Assembly: GCF_900188105.1 (NCBI RefSeq)
Contig: NZ_FZNP01000008.1
Span: forward strand, 186,001-250,000
Source: Actinomadura mexicana
GTDB lineage: Bacteria > Actinomycetota > Actinomycetes > Streptosporangiales > Streptosporangiaceae
DNA length: 64,000 nucleotides
Reading direction: 5' to 3'
The notes below the pieces were generated by a model, which had not been told where the DNA came from, searched no databases, and saw nothing but the letters and a program-made list of their open reading frames with translations. Made by a program: the position numbers and the translations under genes. The stretch's first letter is position 1. Each line of letters opens with the position of its first letter. Shown piece after piece: positions 34,226 through 42,252 of the stretch.

Positions 34226-35508
34226 TTCGGCAGGCCGCCGTCGTAGGTCTTCTGGATGCCGCCGAGAACCTCACCCGGCGCGGTGCCGTTCATGAGCTTC
34301 TGCGTCTGCGCCACCCAGGCGTCGTAGAACCCGGCGACCGGCCAGTCCGGGTAGTAGGCGAGCCCGTCGGACCGGGTCAGCCCGTCGAAGTCGGCGATGA
34401 GCTTCTTGGCCTTGGCATCGGTGATCGCGGACGGGTCCGCCGCGACCGGCACGCCGCCCCCGTTGCCGAGCGTGGTCTGCGCCTTCTTCTTCATCGTGAT
34501 GTCGATGAAGTCGTAGGCGAGCTGCTTGTTCTCCGACCCCTTGGGGACGACCCAGAGGTTTCCGCCCGAGCCGAGCGTCATCTTGGCACCGGGCCAGACG
34601 GCCGTCTCCCAGTCGAACTTCGCCTCCGCGGCGACCCGGCCGAACCACCAGCTCCCGGAGAACATCATGGGGAACTTGCCGCTCATGAACGCGACTCCGG
34701 CGTCCTCCGCCTTGAGGCTGACGGAGCTCTTGGCGATGTAGCCCTTCTTCACCCAGTCGGCGAAGGTGGTCGCCCCGTAGGTCCAGGCGGCGTCGTTGAA
34801 GTTCGTCTTGCCGGTGTAGCGCTGGAAGGCGTCGACCCAGGCGCGGTCGGCCTTGTCCAGGGCGAGCTGGTAGACGAACTGGTGCGCCATGTACTCGGCG
34901 CCCGCGTTGGTCAGCGGTGTGACGCCCTTGGCGACGAACGCGTCCATCGCGGCGGTCAGCTCCGCGAACGTCGTCGGGATCTTGACGTCGTTCTTCTCGA
35001 AAAGGTCCTTGTTGTAGTAGACCTGCAGGTACTCCGCATAGTCGGGGACGCCGTACCATTTGTCGCCGCCCATCGTGCCCTTGGCGTCGTACTTGGCGGT
35101 GACCTGGACGTTCGGGCTGATCAGCTTGTCCCAGCCCCGCCTGGTGACCTCGGGGGTGAGATCGGTGAGCAGGTTCTGCCTGGAGAGCATGCCGGCGGTC
35201 GCGTTGCCCTTGTTGTACTCCATGACGTCGGGCGCGTCCTTGGAGTTCAGCACCATGGGCGCGGTCTTCTGGATCTGCTCGAAGCCCTTCTCCTCGAACT
35301 TCACCTTGACGCCGGGGTGGGTGGCCTCGAACTCCTTGATCGCCTCGTCCCACGCCTTGCCCATGGCGCTGTCGGGGGCCTCGTAGTGCCAGAGCTTCAG
35401 CTCCTTGCCACCGGAACCGCCGCCGTCGTCGCCGCCGCACGCCGTGAGCGACAGCGCCGCCGCGGCAAGGGCGGCGAGCACCGCCGCGCTCCTGCCTGCC
35501 TTGATCAT
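34222..35508 (-). CDS. Xyloglucan-oligosaccharide ABC binding lipoprotein
   Basis: A 428-residue solute-binding lipoprotein (lipobox LSLTACGGD, Cys about residue 24). It carries LKLWHYEAPDSAMGKAWDEAIKEFEATHPGVKVKFEE and MSGKFPMMFSGSWWFGRVA, typical of family 1 binding proteins. GGAGGAAGACCC precedes the ATG. First gene of the operon; upstream lie two LacI-type operators. The substrate is inferred from the co-transcribed alpha-xylosidase. Confidence 0.9.
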   Translation of the reverse strand: MIKAGRSAAVLAALAAAALSLTACGGDDGGGSGGKELKLWHYEAPDSAMGKAWDEAIKEFEATHPGVKVKFEEKGFEQIQKTAPMVLNSKDAPDVMEYNKGNATAGMLSRQNLLTDLTPEVTRRGWDKLISPNVQVTAKYDAKGTMGGDKWYGVPDYAEYLQVYYNKDLFEKNDVKIPTTFAELTAAMDAFVAKGVTPLTNAGAEYMAHQFVYQLALDKADRAWVDAFQRYTGKTNFNDAAWTYGATTFADWVKKGYIAKSSVSLKAEDAGVAFMSGKFPMMFSGSWWFGRVAAEAKFDWETAVWPGAKMTLGSGGNLWVVPKGSENKQLAYDFIDITMKKKAQTTLGNGGGVPVAADPSAITDAKAKKLIADFDGLTRSDGLAYYPDWPVAGFYDAWVAQTQKLMNGTAPGEVLGGIQKTYDGGLPK

Positions 35509-35540
35509 GGGTCTTCCTCCGGGGTGGGACCGAGCGCCTG

Positions 35541-35554
35541 TCGAAGCGCTTCGA
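35541..35554 (-). promoter_or_regulatory. LacI-type operator before the xyloglucan operon
   Basis: TCGAAGCGCTTCGA, 33 bases upstream of the binding-protein start, identical to 27627-27640. Probable target of the regulator at 27695-28702. Confidence 0.8.
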
Positions 35555-35645
35555 TTGCCGGGATGCTAAGCCCTCGATCAGGCGCGACACAATAGGACGA
35601 CCCACCTCAATTCGACTCGAAGCCCGCTGACCTGCGAGGATCATC

Positions 35646-35659
35646 TGGGAGCGCTCCCA
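35646..35659 (-). promoter_or_regulatory. Second CebR box, upstream of the xyloglucan operon
   Basis: TGGGAGCGCTCCCA, a perfect match to the CebR box at 17551-17564. It lies about 138 bases upstream of the binding-protein start and 10 bases beyond the stop of the CBM2 kinase gene. It suggests that CebR also senses for this operon. Confidence 0.75.
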
Positions 35660-35669
35660 TGAACGGGCC

Positions 35670-37028
35670 TCAGCCGCGGCACTCCGCGCCGTTCAGCGTG
35701 AACCGCGCGGGCGCGCCGTTGGCGCCGTCCCGGCTCCCGAGAAACCCGAACTCGGCCGTCCCGTGCGGCGGGATCGACCGGTTCCACTCCGCCGCCGTCA
35801 CCGTGACGGACGCACCGTCCTGCGATCGGCCGCCGTTCCACAGCTGGGTGATCGCCTGCCCGTCCGGGAACGCGAAGCCCAGCGTCCAGCCGTCGATCGC
35901 GCCGTCTCCGAGGTTGGTGATGCGGACGGTCGCCTGGAACCCCCGCGGCCACGTCCCGTCGACGCGGTACGACACCGAGCACGCGGCCGCCGCCGTCGTC
36001 CGGCCCGCCGGCGGGGACGACGCCGGCGCTTTGGCGCCGGCCTGATCGGAGGAGTCGGGCGCGAGGGCCGCCAGCAGCGCGGCCAGCGCGGTCAGCGCCC
36101 CGGCCGCCACCCCGGCGATCAGCAGCGGCCGCCGTCCGGCCCCTCGCCGGGGCGGCCCGGGGTGGTCCAGGACGCGGGTCGGGTCGCGCGGCCGGTCCGG
36201 AGGCGGAGGGCCGGCGGGCACGGCGGCGCCGGGGACGTGGAGCTGGACGCCCGCGGCGCCGGCCAGGAGACGGGCCGCTTCGGCGGCGGCGGGGCGCGCG
36301 CCGGGGTCCGGGGACAGGCAGTCGCGGCAGAGGGCCGCGACCTCGTCCGGTGTCTCCCTCCGGAAGGCGGACGAGGGGGTGAGCGGAGCGCCGGTCAGGC
36401 ACTCGTGCAGGACGACGCCCAGAGAGTAGACGTCGGCCGCCGGAGTCGGGGACGTGCCGCTCACCAGTTCGGGCGCCATGTAGGCGGGCGTGCCCATCAC
36501 CGGCCCGCCCGTCGTGCCGGTGAACGCGATGCCGAAGTCGAGGACCTTCACCTCGACCGGGGTGAGGTAGACGTTCCCGGGCTTGATGTCGCGGTGCACG
36601 ATGCCGGCGTCGTGCGCCGCGGCCAGGGCGTCGGCGACCCGGGCGCAGATCCCGGCGGCCTCCCGCCAGGGCAGCGGGCCGCGCGACAGGCGCACGGCCA
36701 GGCTCTCACCGTCCAGCAGCTCCATGACCACGTACGGGATACGGCGGGACCCGCGCCGCGAGGACCCCTCCGAGCCGATCCGGTGCTCGCCGTAGTCGTA
36801 GACACCGGTGATGCCCGGGTGGGTGAGGGCCGCGGCGGCCTGCGCCTCCTGGCGCAGGCGCCGTGAGAACTCCTCGGGCCCCCCGTCCTTGGGGACCTTG
36901 ACCGCGACGGCGCGGTCGAGGACGGTGTCGACCGCGCGCCAGACGGTCGCCATGCCGCCGGCGCCGAGCGGGCGCTCGATGCGGTAGCGCCCCCCGAGGC
37001 GTTCGCCCGGGGCGATGATCTCGGGCAT
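35670..37028 (-). CDS. Membrane Ser/Thr protein kinase with extracellular CBM2 cellulose-binding domain
   Basis: A 452-residue receptor-like kinase. The kinase domain spans about residues 14-260: glycine loop LGAGGMATVW, Lys44 in VAVKV, catalytic HRDIKPGN (Asp147), DFG at 164-166 and APE. A Pro-rich linker leads to one transmembrane helix (about 301-323) and a short external spacer. A CBM2-like module follows at residues 350-450, bounded by Cys350 and Cys450 with conserved Trp360, Trp381, Trp397 and Trp415. The external part should bind cellulose and the internal part phosphorylate targets. It ends 10 bases from a CebR box. No phosphatase is adjacent. Confidence 0.88.
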   Translation of the reverse strand: MPEIIAPGERLGGRYRIERPLGAGGMATVWRAVDTVLDRAVAVKVPKDGGPEEFSRRLRQEAQAAAALTHPGITGVYDYGEHRIGSEGSSRRGSRRIPYVVMELLDGESLAVRLSRGPLPWREAAGICARVADALAAAHDAGIVHRDIKPGNVYLTPVEVKVLDFGIAFTGTTGGPVMGTPAYMAPELVSGTSPTPAADVYSLGVVLHECLTGAPLTPSSAFRRETPDEVAALCRDCLSPDPGARPAAAEAARLLAGAAGVQLHVPGAAVPAGPPPPDRPRDPTRVLDHPGPPRRGAGRRPLLIAGVAAGALTALAALLAALAPDSSDQAGAKAPASSPPAGRTTAAAACSVSYRVDGTWPRGFQATVRITNLGDGAIDGWTLGFAFPDGQAITQLWNGGRSQDGASVTVTAAEWNRSIPPHGTAEFGFLGSRDGANGAPARFTLNGAECRG

Positions 37029-37048
37029 GGACGAAGCCTATGCCGGAC

Positions 37049-37840
37049 TCAGGGAACGAGGTACCGGCTGTCGCGGGCGTCGGTGATCGCCATGTGGCCG
37101 GGGGCGTGCCCGATGGCGAGCTTCGGGCGGGAGGCCATCACCGCCGCCTGCGGGGTCACGCCGCAGGCCCAGAACACCGGGATCTCGTCGACCCGGATCT
37201 CGACCGGGTCCCCGAAATCCGGCGCTGACAGGTCGTCGATGCCGAGCTCGACGGGGTCGCCGACGTGGACGGGCGCGCCGTGGACGGAGGGGTACCGGGC
37301 CGTCACCCGCACGGCGTCGGCCACCTGCGCGGCCGGGACGGGGCGCATCGAGACGACGAGCGGGCCGCCGAACTCGCCGGCGCGGCGGCACATCCGGTTC
37401 GTCCGGTACATCGGGACGTTGCGGTTCTGCTCGATGTGCCGGACGGGGACGCCCGCCTCGCGGAGCGCGTCCTCGAACGTGAAGCTGCACCCGATGAGGA
37501 ACGAGACGAGGTCCTCGCGCCAGTAGGCGGTCACGTCGCTCACCTCGGCGACCGGCACTCCGTGCTCGTAGACCACGTAGCCGGGCAGGTCGGTGCGCAG
37601 GTCCCCGGCGAACAGCGGGGCGGAGGTCTCGCCGGGCTCGGTCACGTCCAGGACGGGGCACGGCTTGGGATTGCGCTGCGCGAACAGCAGCAGGTCGAAG
37701 GCGTACTCGCGCGGCACGGCGATGAGGTTCGCCTGCGCCCAGCCGGCGCACCAGCCGGACGTGGGCACGCGCAGGCCGGCCCGGAACAGGGCCCTCGCCT
37801 GGTCCGGCGTGAGTGCGCCCGGGTCGAGGGGTGCGGTCAT
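37049..37840 (-). CDS. DUF1445 / YcsI-type putative hydro-lyase
   Basis: A 263-residue protein of the DUF1445 family: RAGLRVPTSGWCAGWAQANLIAVP, FLIGCSFTFEDALREAGVPVRHIEQ, NVPMYRTNRMC and FWACGVTPQAAVMASRPKLAIGHAPGHM. In B. subtilis the homologue YcsI sits in the ycsF-ycsG-ycsI-kip operon. The ATG overlaps the pxpC stop (ATGA). The catalysed reaction is not firmly established for the family. Confidence 0.85.
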   Translation of the reverse strand: MTAPLDPGALTPDQARALFRAGLRVPTSGWCAGWAQANLIAVPREYAFDLLLFAQRNPKPCPVLDVTEPGETSAPLFAGDLRTDLPGYVVYEHGVPVAEVSDVTAYWREDLVSFLIGCSFTFEDALREAGVPVRHIEQNRNVPMYRTNRMCRRAGEFGGPLVVSMRPVPAAQVADAVRVTARYPSVHGAPVHVGDPVELGIDDLSAPDFGDPVEIRVDEIPVFWACGVTPQAAVMASRPKLAIGHAPGHMAITDARDSRYLVP

Positions 37841-38727
37841 GGCATGTCCTCCCGGAGGTTCGGTGCGGGGTGCGGCCGGAACCGGAGCCGCTGCCCGGGA
37901 CGGGCCTGGGCGGCGCGTCCGATGTCGGCGGAGGCGACCACCGCGATCACGGGGTAGCCGCCGGTGAGCGGGTGGTCGGCGAGGAACAGCACCGGCCGCC
38001 CGGACGGCGGGACCTGCAGCGCCCCGGTGACCGTCCCCTCGCTGGGCAGCTCGCCGCGCCCGGCGTGCTCCAGTCTCGGCCCGTCCAGGCGCATGCCGAC
38101 GCGGTCGATCTCGCTGGTCACCGTGTAGGCGGCGGAGAAGAGGGCGTCCAGCGCGCCGGGGGCGAACCAGTCGTGGCGCGGGCCGGGCATCGCGCGCACC
38201 TCGATGTCGCCGCCGGACGGCGCGCGGACGGGCGCGGCGTCCAGGAGCGGCGCGGCGGCGGGCGGTGCGCCGACGGGGAGCAGGTCGCCGGGTTCGAGCG
38301 GGGCGGGGCCGAGGCCGGAGAGCGTGTCGGTGGAGCGGGACCCGAGAACGGGCGGGACGGCGACGCCGCCGCGCACGGCCAGGTAGCTCCGCAGTCCGGA
38401 GGGCGGGGCTCCCATCCGGAGTTCGGCGCCGTCCGGGATGTGGAAGACCGAGTACGGGGCCTCGGGGCGGCCGTCCACCAGCAGCGGGGCGGGGGCGCCG
38501 GTCACCGCGGCGAACACGCCGCCGCGGCAGCGCACGTGCAGGCCGCCGAAGGTGACCTCGACCGCGGCCTCCTCCTCGGGGTTGCCGAGCAGCCGGTTGG
38601 CGAGGCGGAGGGAGCCCGGGTCCGCGGCGCCCGACACCCCCACGCCGAGCGCCGCGTGACCCGAGCGGCCCAGGTCCTGGACTGTCGCCAGGGGTCCTGT
38701 GCGGAGAACGTCCAGACCCCGTGTCAT
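37837..38727 (-). CDS. pxpC: 5-oxoprolinase subunit C / biotin-dependent carboxylase-like domain protein
   Basis: A 296-residue KipA/PxpC homologue: LDVLRTGPLATVQDLGRSGHAALGVGVSGAADPGSLRLANRLLGN at the start, SYLAVRGGV, and ADHPLTGGYPVIAVV near the end. With PxpB and PxpA it normally forms the ATP-dependent 5-oxoprolinase. The ATG at 38727 lies 16 bases after pxpB. PxpA is missing from this cluster. Confidence 0.88.
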   Translation of the reverse strand: MTRGLDVLRTGPLATVQDLGRSGHAALGVGVSGAADPGSLRLANRLLGNPEEEAAVEVTFGGLHVRCRGGVFAAVTGAPAPLLVDGRPEAPYSVFHIPDGAELRMGAPPSGLRSYLAVRGGVAVPPVLGSRSTDTLSGLGPAPLEPGDLLPVGAPPAAAPLLDAAPVRAPSGGDIEVRAMPGPRHDWFAPGALDALFSAAYTVTSEIDRVGMRLDGPRLEHAGRGELPSEGTVTGALQVPPSGRPVLFLADHPLTGGYPVIAVVASADIGRAAQARPGQRLRFRPHPAPNLREDMP

Positions 38728-38743
38728 CGTTCCCTCCGGAGCG

Positions 38744-39352
38744 TCATGGTCCCCTCCGGACGAAGCGGACCCGGGTCCCCGGGCGGAGCAGGGCGGGCGG
38801 ATCGCGTTCGAGGTCCCACAGGACGGCCTCCGTGCGTCCGATGAGCCGCCAGCCGCCCGGGGACTCGACCGGGTAGACGCCGCTGAAGCGCCCGGCGAGG
38901 CCGACCGCGCCCGCCGGGACGCGGACGCGGGGCGTCGCGCGGCGCGGGACGTCCAGCCGCGGATCACCGCCCACCAGGTAGCCGAACCCGGGCGCGAACC
39001 CGGTGAACGCGACCCGCCACGGGGTCCCGGTGTGCGCGGCGACGACCTCGTCCGGGGAGAGCCCGGTGAGGCCGGCGACCTCGGCGAGGTCCTCGCCGTC
39101 GTAGACGACGGGGATCTCGGCCTCGCCGGCGCCGCCGTCCGCCGTGCCCGGCCGGGTGGCGCGCACCGCGGCGGCGACCGCGGCCGGGTCGGCGGACGGG
39201 TCGAGCAGCAGGGTCAGGGTGCGGGCGGCCGGGACGAGGTCGGCGACGCCCGGCGGCGGGGACGCCGCGAGAGCCGCGTACAGGCCGAGCATCTCCGGCA
39301 GGTCCGGCAGCTCGACCAGCAGCGCCGCGTCGCCGCTCGGGAGGATCCGCAC
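38744..39352 (-). CDS. pxpB: 5-oxoprolinase subunit B / KipI-like allophanate hydrolase subunit 1
   Basis: A 202-residue PxpB/KipI homologue: ILPSGDAALLVEL, EIPVVYDGEDLAEVAGLTGLS, VAFTGFAPGFGYLVGGDPRLDVPRR and AGRFSGVYPVESPGGWRLIGRT. The GTG start sits 7 bases after the transporter gene. Acts with PxpC in hydrolysing 5-oxoproline to glutamate. Confidence 0.9.
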   Translation of the reverse strand: MRILPSGDAALLVELPDLPEMLGLYAALAASPPPGVADLVPAARTLTLLLDPSADPAAVAAAVRATRPGTADGGAGEAEIPVVYDGEDLAEVAGLTGLSPDEVVAAHTGTPWRVAFTGFAPGFGYLVGGDPRLDVPRRATPRVRVPAGAVGLAGRFSGVYPVESPGGWRLIGRTEAVLWDLERDPPALLRPGTRVRFVRRGP

Positions 39353-39359
39353 CCCGCCC

Positions 39360-40589
39360 TCACTTCCAGAGGTCGTCGAGCCCGGACAGGCTGTTCCAGC
39401 CCAGGTAGAGCGACAGCAGCCAGGCCGCCACGCCGATGACGAGGAGCCCGACCGGGTACCGGTGGCCGCCGAGCAGGTCGCGGCGGCGGGCGGCGACCCA
39501 CAGCAGCACGGCCAGCCCGAACGGCAGGATGAGCCCGTTCAGCGCGCCCGCGAGGACGAGCAGCTTCGCCGGGGTGGTGCCGATCACGAGGTAGAGGGCG
39601 GCGGAGACGAGGATGAACGCGACGACCAGCCGGTTGCGGTGCCGCTCGACGAAGGAGGAGAACGAGACCAGGAAGGACACCGAGGTGTAGGACGCGCCGA
39701 TGACCGAGGTGATCGCGGCCGACCACATGATCAGGCCGAAGACGCGCAGCCCGGCCTCGCCCGCCGCGTGCTCGAAGGCCGAGGCGGGGGCGTTGTCCTT
39801 GGCGAGGGTCACCCCGCCGGCGACGACGCCGAGGACGGCGAGGAACAGCAGCACGCGCATGAGGCCGGTGACGAGGATCCCGGTGACGGCGCTGCGGTTG
39901 ATCTCCTTGACGTTGTCCGGCCCGGTCACCCCGGACTCGATCATGCGGTGCGCCCCGGCGTAGGTGATGTAGCCGCCGACCGTCCCGCCGATGAGCGTGG
40001 TGATGACCAGGAAGTCGACGGTCTCCGGCGCGACGCTCTGCCGGAGCGCGTCCCCGAGGGGCGGGTCGGACACCAGCGCCACGTACAGGGTCATCAGGAT
40101 CATCACGGCGCCGAGCACGACGACGATCCGGTCCATGGCGACGCCCGCCCGCCGGACCAGGAAGATCGCGATGGCGGCCAGCGCGGAGACCGCGCCGCCG
40201 ATCTTGACGTCCAGGCCGAGCAGCGCGTTCAGCCCGAGGGCGGTGCCGGCGACGTTGCCGATGTTGAACACCAGGCCGCCGAACACGTCGAGCGCGGCGA
40301 GGCCGTATCCGGCGCCGGGCAGGACGCGGTTGCCGAGTTCCTGGGCGCGCATCCCCGAGACGCCGACGACGCGCCACACGTTCAGCTGGATCGCGACGTC
40401 CACCAGCACGGACACGAGGATCGCGAACGCGAACGCCGCGCCGAGCTCGGCGGTGAAGACGGTCGTCTGGGTGATGAAGCCGGGTCCGATGGCGCTCGTG
40501 GCCATCAGGAACATGGCGCCGGTGAGCGCGGCGCGGCGCGAGCGGGCGGCCGTTCGCTTGGTCGTGTCGAGGGTCGCTGGGTCCGTCAT
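39360..40589 (-). CDS. NRAMP-like transporter (YcsG type)
   Basis: A 409-residue membrane protein with about 11 hydrophobic segments: SAIGPGFITQTTVFTAELGAAFAFAI, FNIGNVAGTALGLNALLGLDV and IMWSAAITSVIGASYTSVSFLVSF. It resembles YcsG of the B. subtilis kip operon rather than metal importers proper; the DPGN motif of helix 1 in NRAMP metal carriers is replaced by IGPGF. Likely substrate is linked to 5-oxoproline use. First gene of the operon; operator-like repeats lie upstream. Confidence 0.85.
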   Translation of the reverse strand: MTDPATLDTTKRTAARSRRAALTGAMFLMATSAIGPGFITQTTVFTAELGAAFAFAILVSVLVDVAIQLNVWRVVGVSGMRAQELGNRVLPGAGYGLAALDVFGGLVFNIGNVAGTALGLNALLGLDVKIGGAVSALAAIAIFLVRRAGVAMDRIVVVLGAVMILMTLYVALVSDPPLGDALRQSVAPETVDFLVITTLIGGTVGGYITYAGAHRMIESGVTGPDNVKEINRSAVTGILVTGLMRVLLFLAVLGVVAGGVTLAKDNAPASAFEHAAGEAGLRVFGLIMWSAAITSVIGASYTSVSFLVSFSSFVERHRNRLVVAFILVSAALYLVIGTTPAKLLVLAGALNGLILPFGLAVLLWVAARRRDLLGGHRYPVGLLVIGVAAWLLSLYLGWNSLSGLDDLWK

Positions 40590-40631
40590 GGCGGGGCCCT
40601 TCCAGGGGGTTCGACTTCCCGTAAGCGTAGG

Positions 40632-40666
40632 GATTGTTCTACAATCCATCAAGAGACCTGTTGATG
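40632..40666. promoter_or_regulatory. Tandem palindromes between divergent GntR gene and 5-oxoproline operon
   Basis: GATTGT-TCT-ACAATC (40632-40646) is a perfect palindrome. Directly after it come CATCAA (40647-40652) and TTGATG (40661-40666), a second inverted repeat with an 8-base gap. They lie between two divergent genes, as expected of GntR operators controlling both. Confidence 0.6.
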
Positions 40667-40745
40667 CATGTCCCTTCCCCGGGGGATAGGCTGGCCGCCC
40701 CAGACCTTCGCGCGTCCTCTCGCGCCTACCCCCGGAAGGTGGCTG

Positions 40746-41450
40746 ATGCACGTGCCGGCGCAGGGCTCCTGGCTGACCGACATCGCGGCCGCCCGGCACG
40801 ACCTCGACCGCACCAGCACCGCCGCGCGGATCGCCGACCTGCTGCGCGAGCAGATCACCGACGGGCGGCTCGCCCCCGGCGAGCGCGTGCGCGAGGAGGA
40901 GCTGGGCGAGGCCCTGAAGGTCTCGCGCAACACCGTGCGCGAGGCGTTCCGGATGCTCGCGCAGGAGCGGCTGCTCGTCCACGAGTTCAACCGGGGCGTG
41001 TTCGTGCGCCGGGTCACCGCCGACGGCCTCGCCGACCTCTACCGGGTCCGGCGGATCCTGGAGTGCGAGGGCGTGCGGTGCGCGCGGGAGGCCCCCGCCG
41101 GGTCGCTCGGCCGGGTGGAGGCCGCGGTCCTGGACGGCGAGGCCGCCGCCGCCGCCGGGCGCTGGCCGGACGTCGGCACCGCCGACATCCGCTTCCACCA
41201 GGCCATCGCCGCGCTGGTGGGCAGTCCGCGGGTGGACGAGATGATCCAGCACCTGCTGGCCGAGATGCGGCTGGTCTTCCACGAGATGGGCTCGCCGCGC
41301 GAGTTCCACGAGCCCTACCTCGCCCGCAACCGGCGGATCCACGACCTGATGGCGCGGGGCGACCTCGCGGCGGCCGAGCGTGAGCTGCGCTCCTACCTCG
41401 ACGACGCGGAGTCCCAGCTCACCGGGGCCTACCGCGGGCAGGCCCGCTGA
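40746..41450 (+). CDS. GntR/FCD-family regulator of the 5-oxoproline operon
   Basis: A 234-residue GntR regulator: winged helix STAARIADLLREQITDGRLAPGERVREEELGEALKVSRNTVREAFRML, then an FCD-type helical ligand domain (DLYRVRRILECEGVRC, RFHQAIAALVGSPRVDEMI). The ATG at 40746 with GGAAGGTGGCTG upstream is preferred to one at 40668. Divergent from the transporter gene, in front of which two palindromes lie. Confidence 0.88.
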   Translation: MHVPAQGSWLTDIAAARHDLDRTSTAARIADLLREQITDGRLAPGERVREEELGEALKVSRNTVREAFRMLAQERLLVHEFNRGVFVRRVTADGLADLYRVRRILECEGVRCAREAPAGSLGRVEAAVLDGEAAAAAGRWPDVGTADIRFHQAIAALVGSPRVDEMIQHLLAEMRLVFHEMGSPREFHEPYLARNRRIHDLMARGDLAAAERELRSYLDDAESQLTGAYRGQAR

Positions 41451-41477
41451 AGGGCGGAGTCAGGGGGCGCAGTCCAT

Positions 41478-42104
41478 TCAGGGGGCGTAGTTCATGACGT
41501 GGTCGTGCAGCAGCCGCGGCGCGGCCGGGTCGGCGCGGCGGAACGCCTCGATCAGCTCGGCGTGCTCGGCCGACTTGGAGTAGATCTCCGTGTGGTGCAG
41601 GCGCAGGGACAGCGTCGTCCACAGCTCGATGCCGAGGCCCTCCCACACCGAGACGAGCAGCCGGTTCCCGGCCGTCTCGACGATCTCGCGGTGGAAGGCG
41701 ATGCTGAGCCGCATCTGCTCGTGCAGGTCGCCCTCCCGCGCGGCCTCGCCGAGCCGGCGGTTGTGCGCCTCCAGCGCGTCCAGGCAGCCGGCGAGCCGGG
41801 GCAGCGCCAGCTCCACGGCCGTCCGCTCCAGGCCGGCGCGGACGGGGAAGATCTCGGCCAGGTCCTGCTCGGTGAAGTCGCGGACCCGGGCGCCCCGGTT
41901 CGGCAGCGTCTCGATCAGCCGCTGCGCCTCCAGCTGGCGCAGCGCCTCCCGGACGGGCCCCTGGCTCACGCCCAGCTCGGCGGCGATGCGGCGCTCGACG
42001 ATGCGCTCCCCCGGCTCCCACCGCCCGGAGCTGATGCCCTCCACGATGAACTCGCGGATCTGGTCGGCGAGTCCGGTGCGGAGCAGGTGGTCGGAGGTCT
42101 TCAC
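41478..42104 (-). CDS. GntR/FCD-family regulator of the 2-oxoacid dehydrogenase operon
   Basis: A 208-residue FadR-type regulator: LADQIREFIVEGISSGRWEPGERIVERRIAAELGVSQGPVREALRQLE and an FCD domain (IFPVRAGLERTAVELA, SIAFHREIVETAGNRLL, HAELIEAFRRAD). A GTG at 42104 is chosen since the upstream ATG at 42185 falls inside the palindromic operator. Divergent from the dehydrogenase genes and convergent with the other GntR gene. Confidence 0.85.
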   Translation of the reverse strand: MKTSDHLLRTGLADQIREFIVEGISSGRWEPGERIVERRIAAELGVSQGPVREALRQLEAQRLIETLPNRGARVRDFTEQDLAEIFPVRAGLERTAVELALPRLAGCLDALEAHNRRLGEAAREGDLHEQMRLSIAFHREIVETAGNRLLVSVWEGLGIELWTTLSLRLHHTEIYSKSAEHAELIEAFRRADPAAPRLLHDHVMNYAP

Positions 42105-42172
42105 GAAACTCGATCGTAGCGCCACGGCCGGTAAGTGCCTCTTGACGGGTGAGGGTTCGCTGCGAGATACAA

Positions 42173-42186
42173 TATGATCGATCATA
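42173..42186. promoter_or_regulatory. GntR-type operator in the divergent promoter of the dehydrogenase operon
   Basis: TATGATCGATCATA is a perfect 14-base palindrome. GATCAATGATGATC follows at once. Located between the GntR gene (minus) and the E1-alpha gene (plus), ideally placed to control both. Confidence 0.7.
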
Positions 42187-42252
42187 GATCAATGATGATC
42201 GGGAGTGTCGTGGCGATCCTACGGCGCTGCCCCGGACAGAGGAAGGTCGCCG

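Noticed and set aside
39360..40589. Manganese/iron NRAMP importer
   Set aside because: The metal-binding DPGN motif is absent and the gene sits in a kip-type operon, so a YcsG role is more likely.
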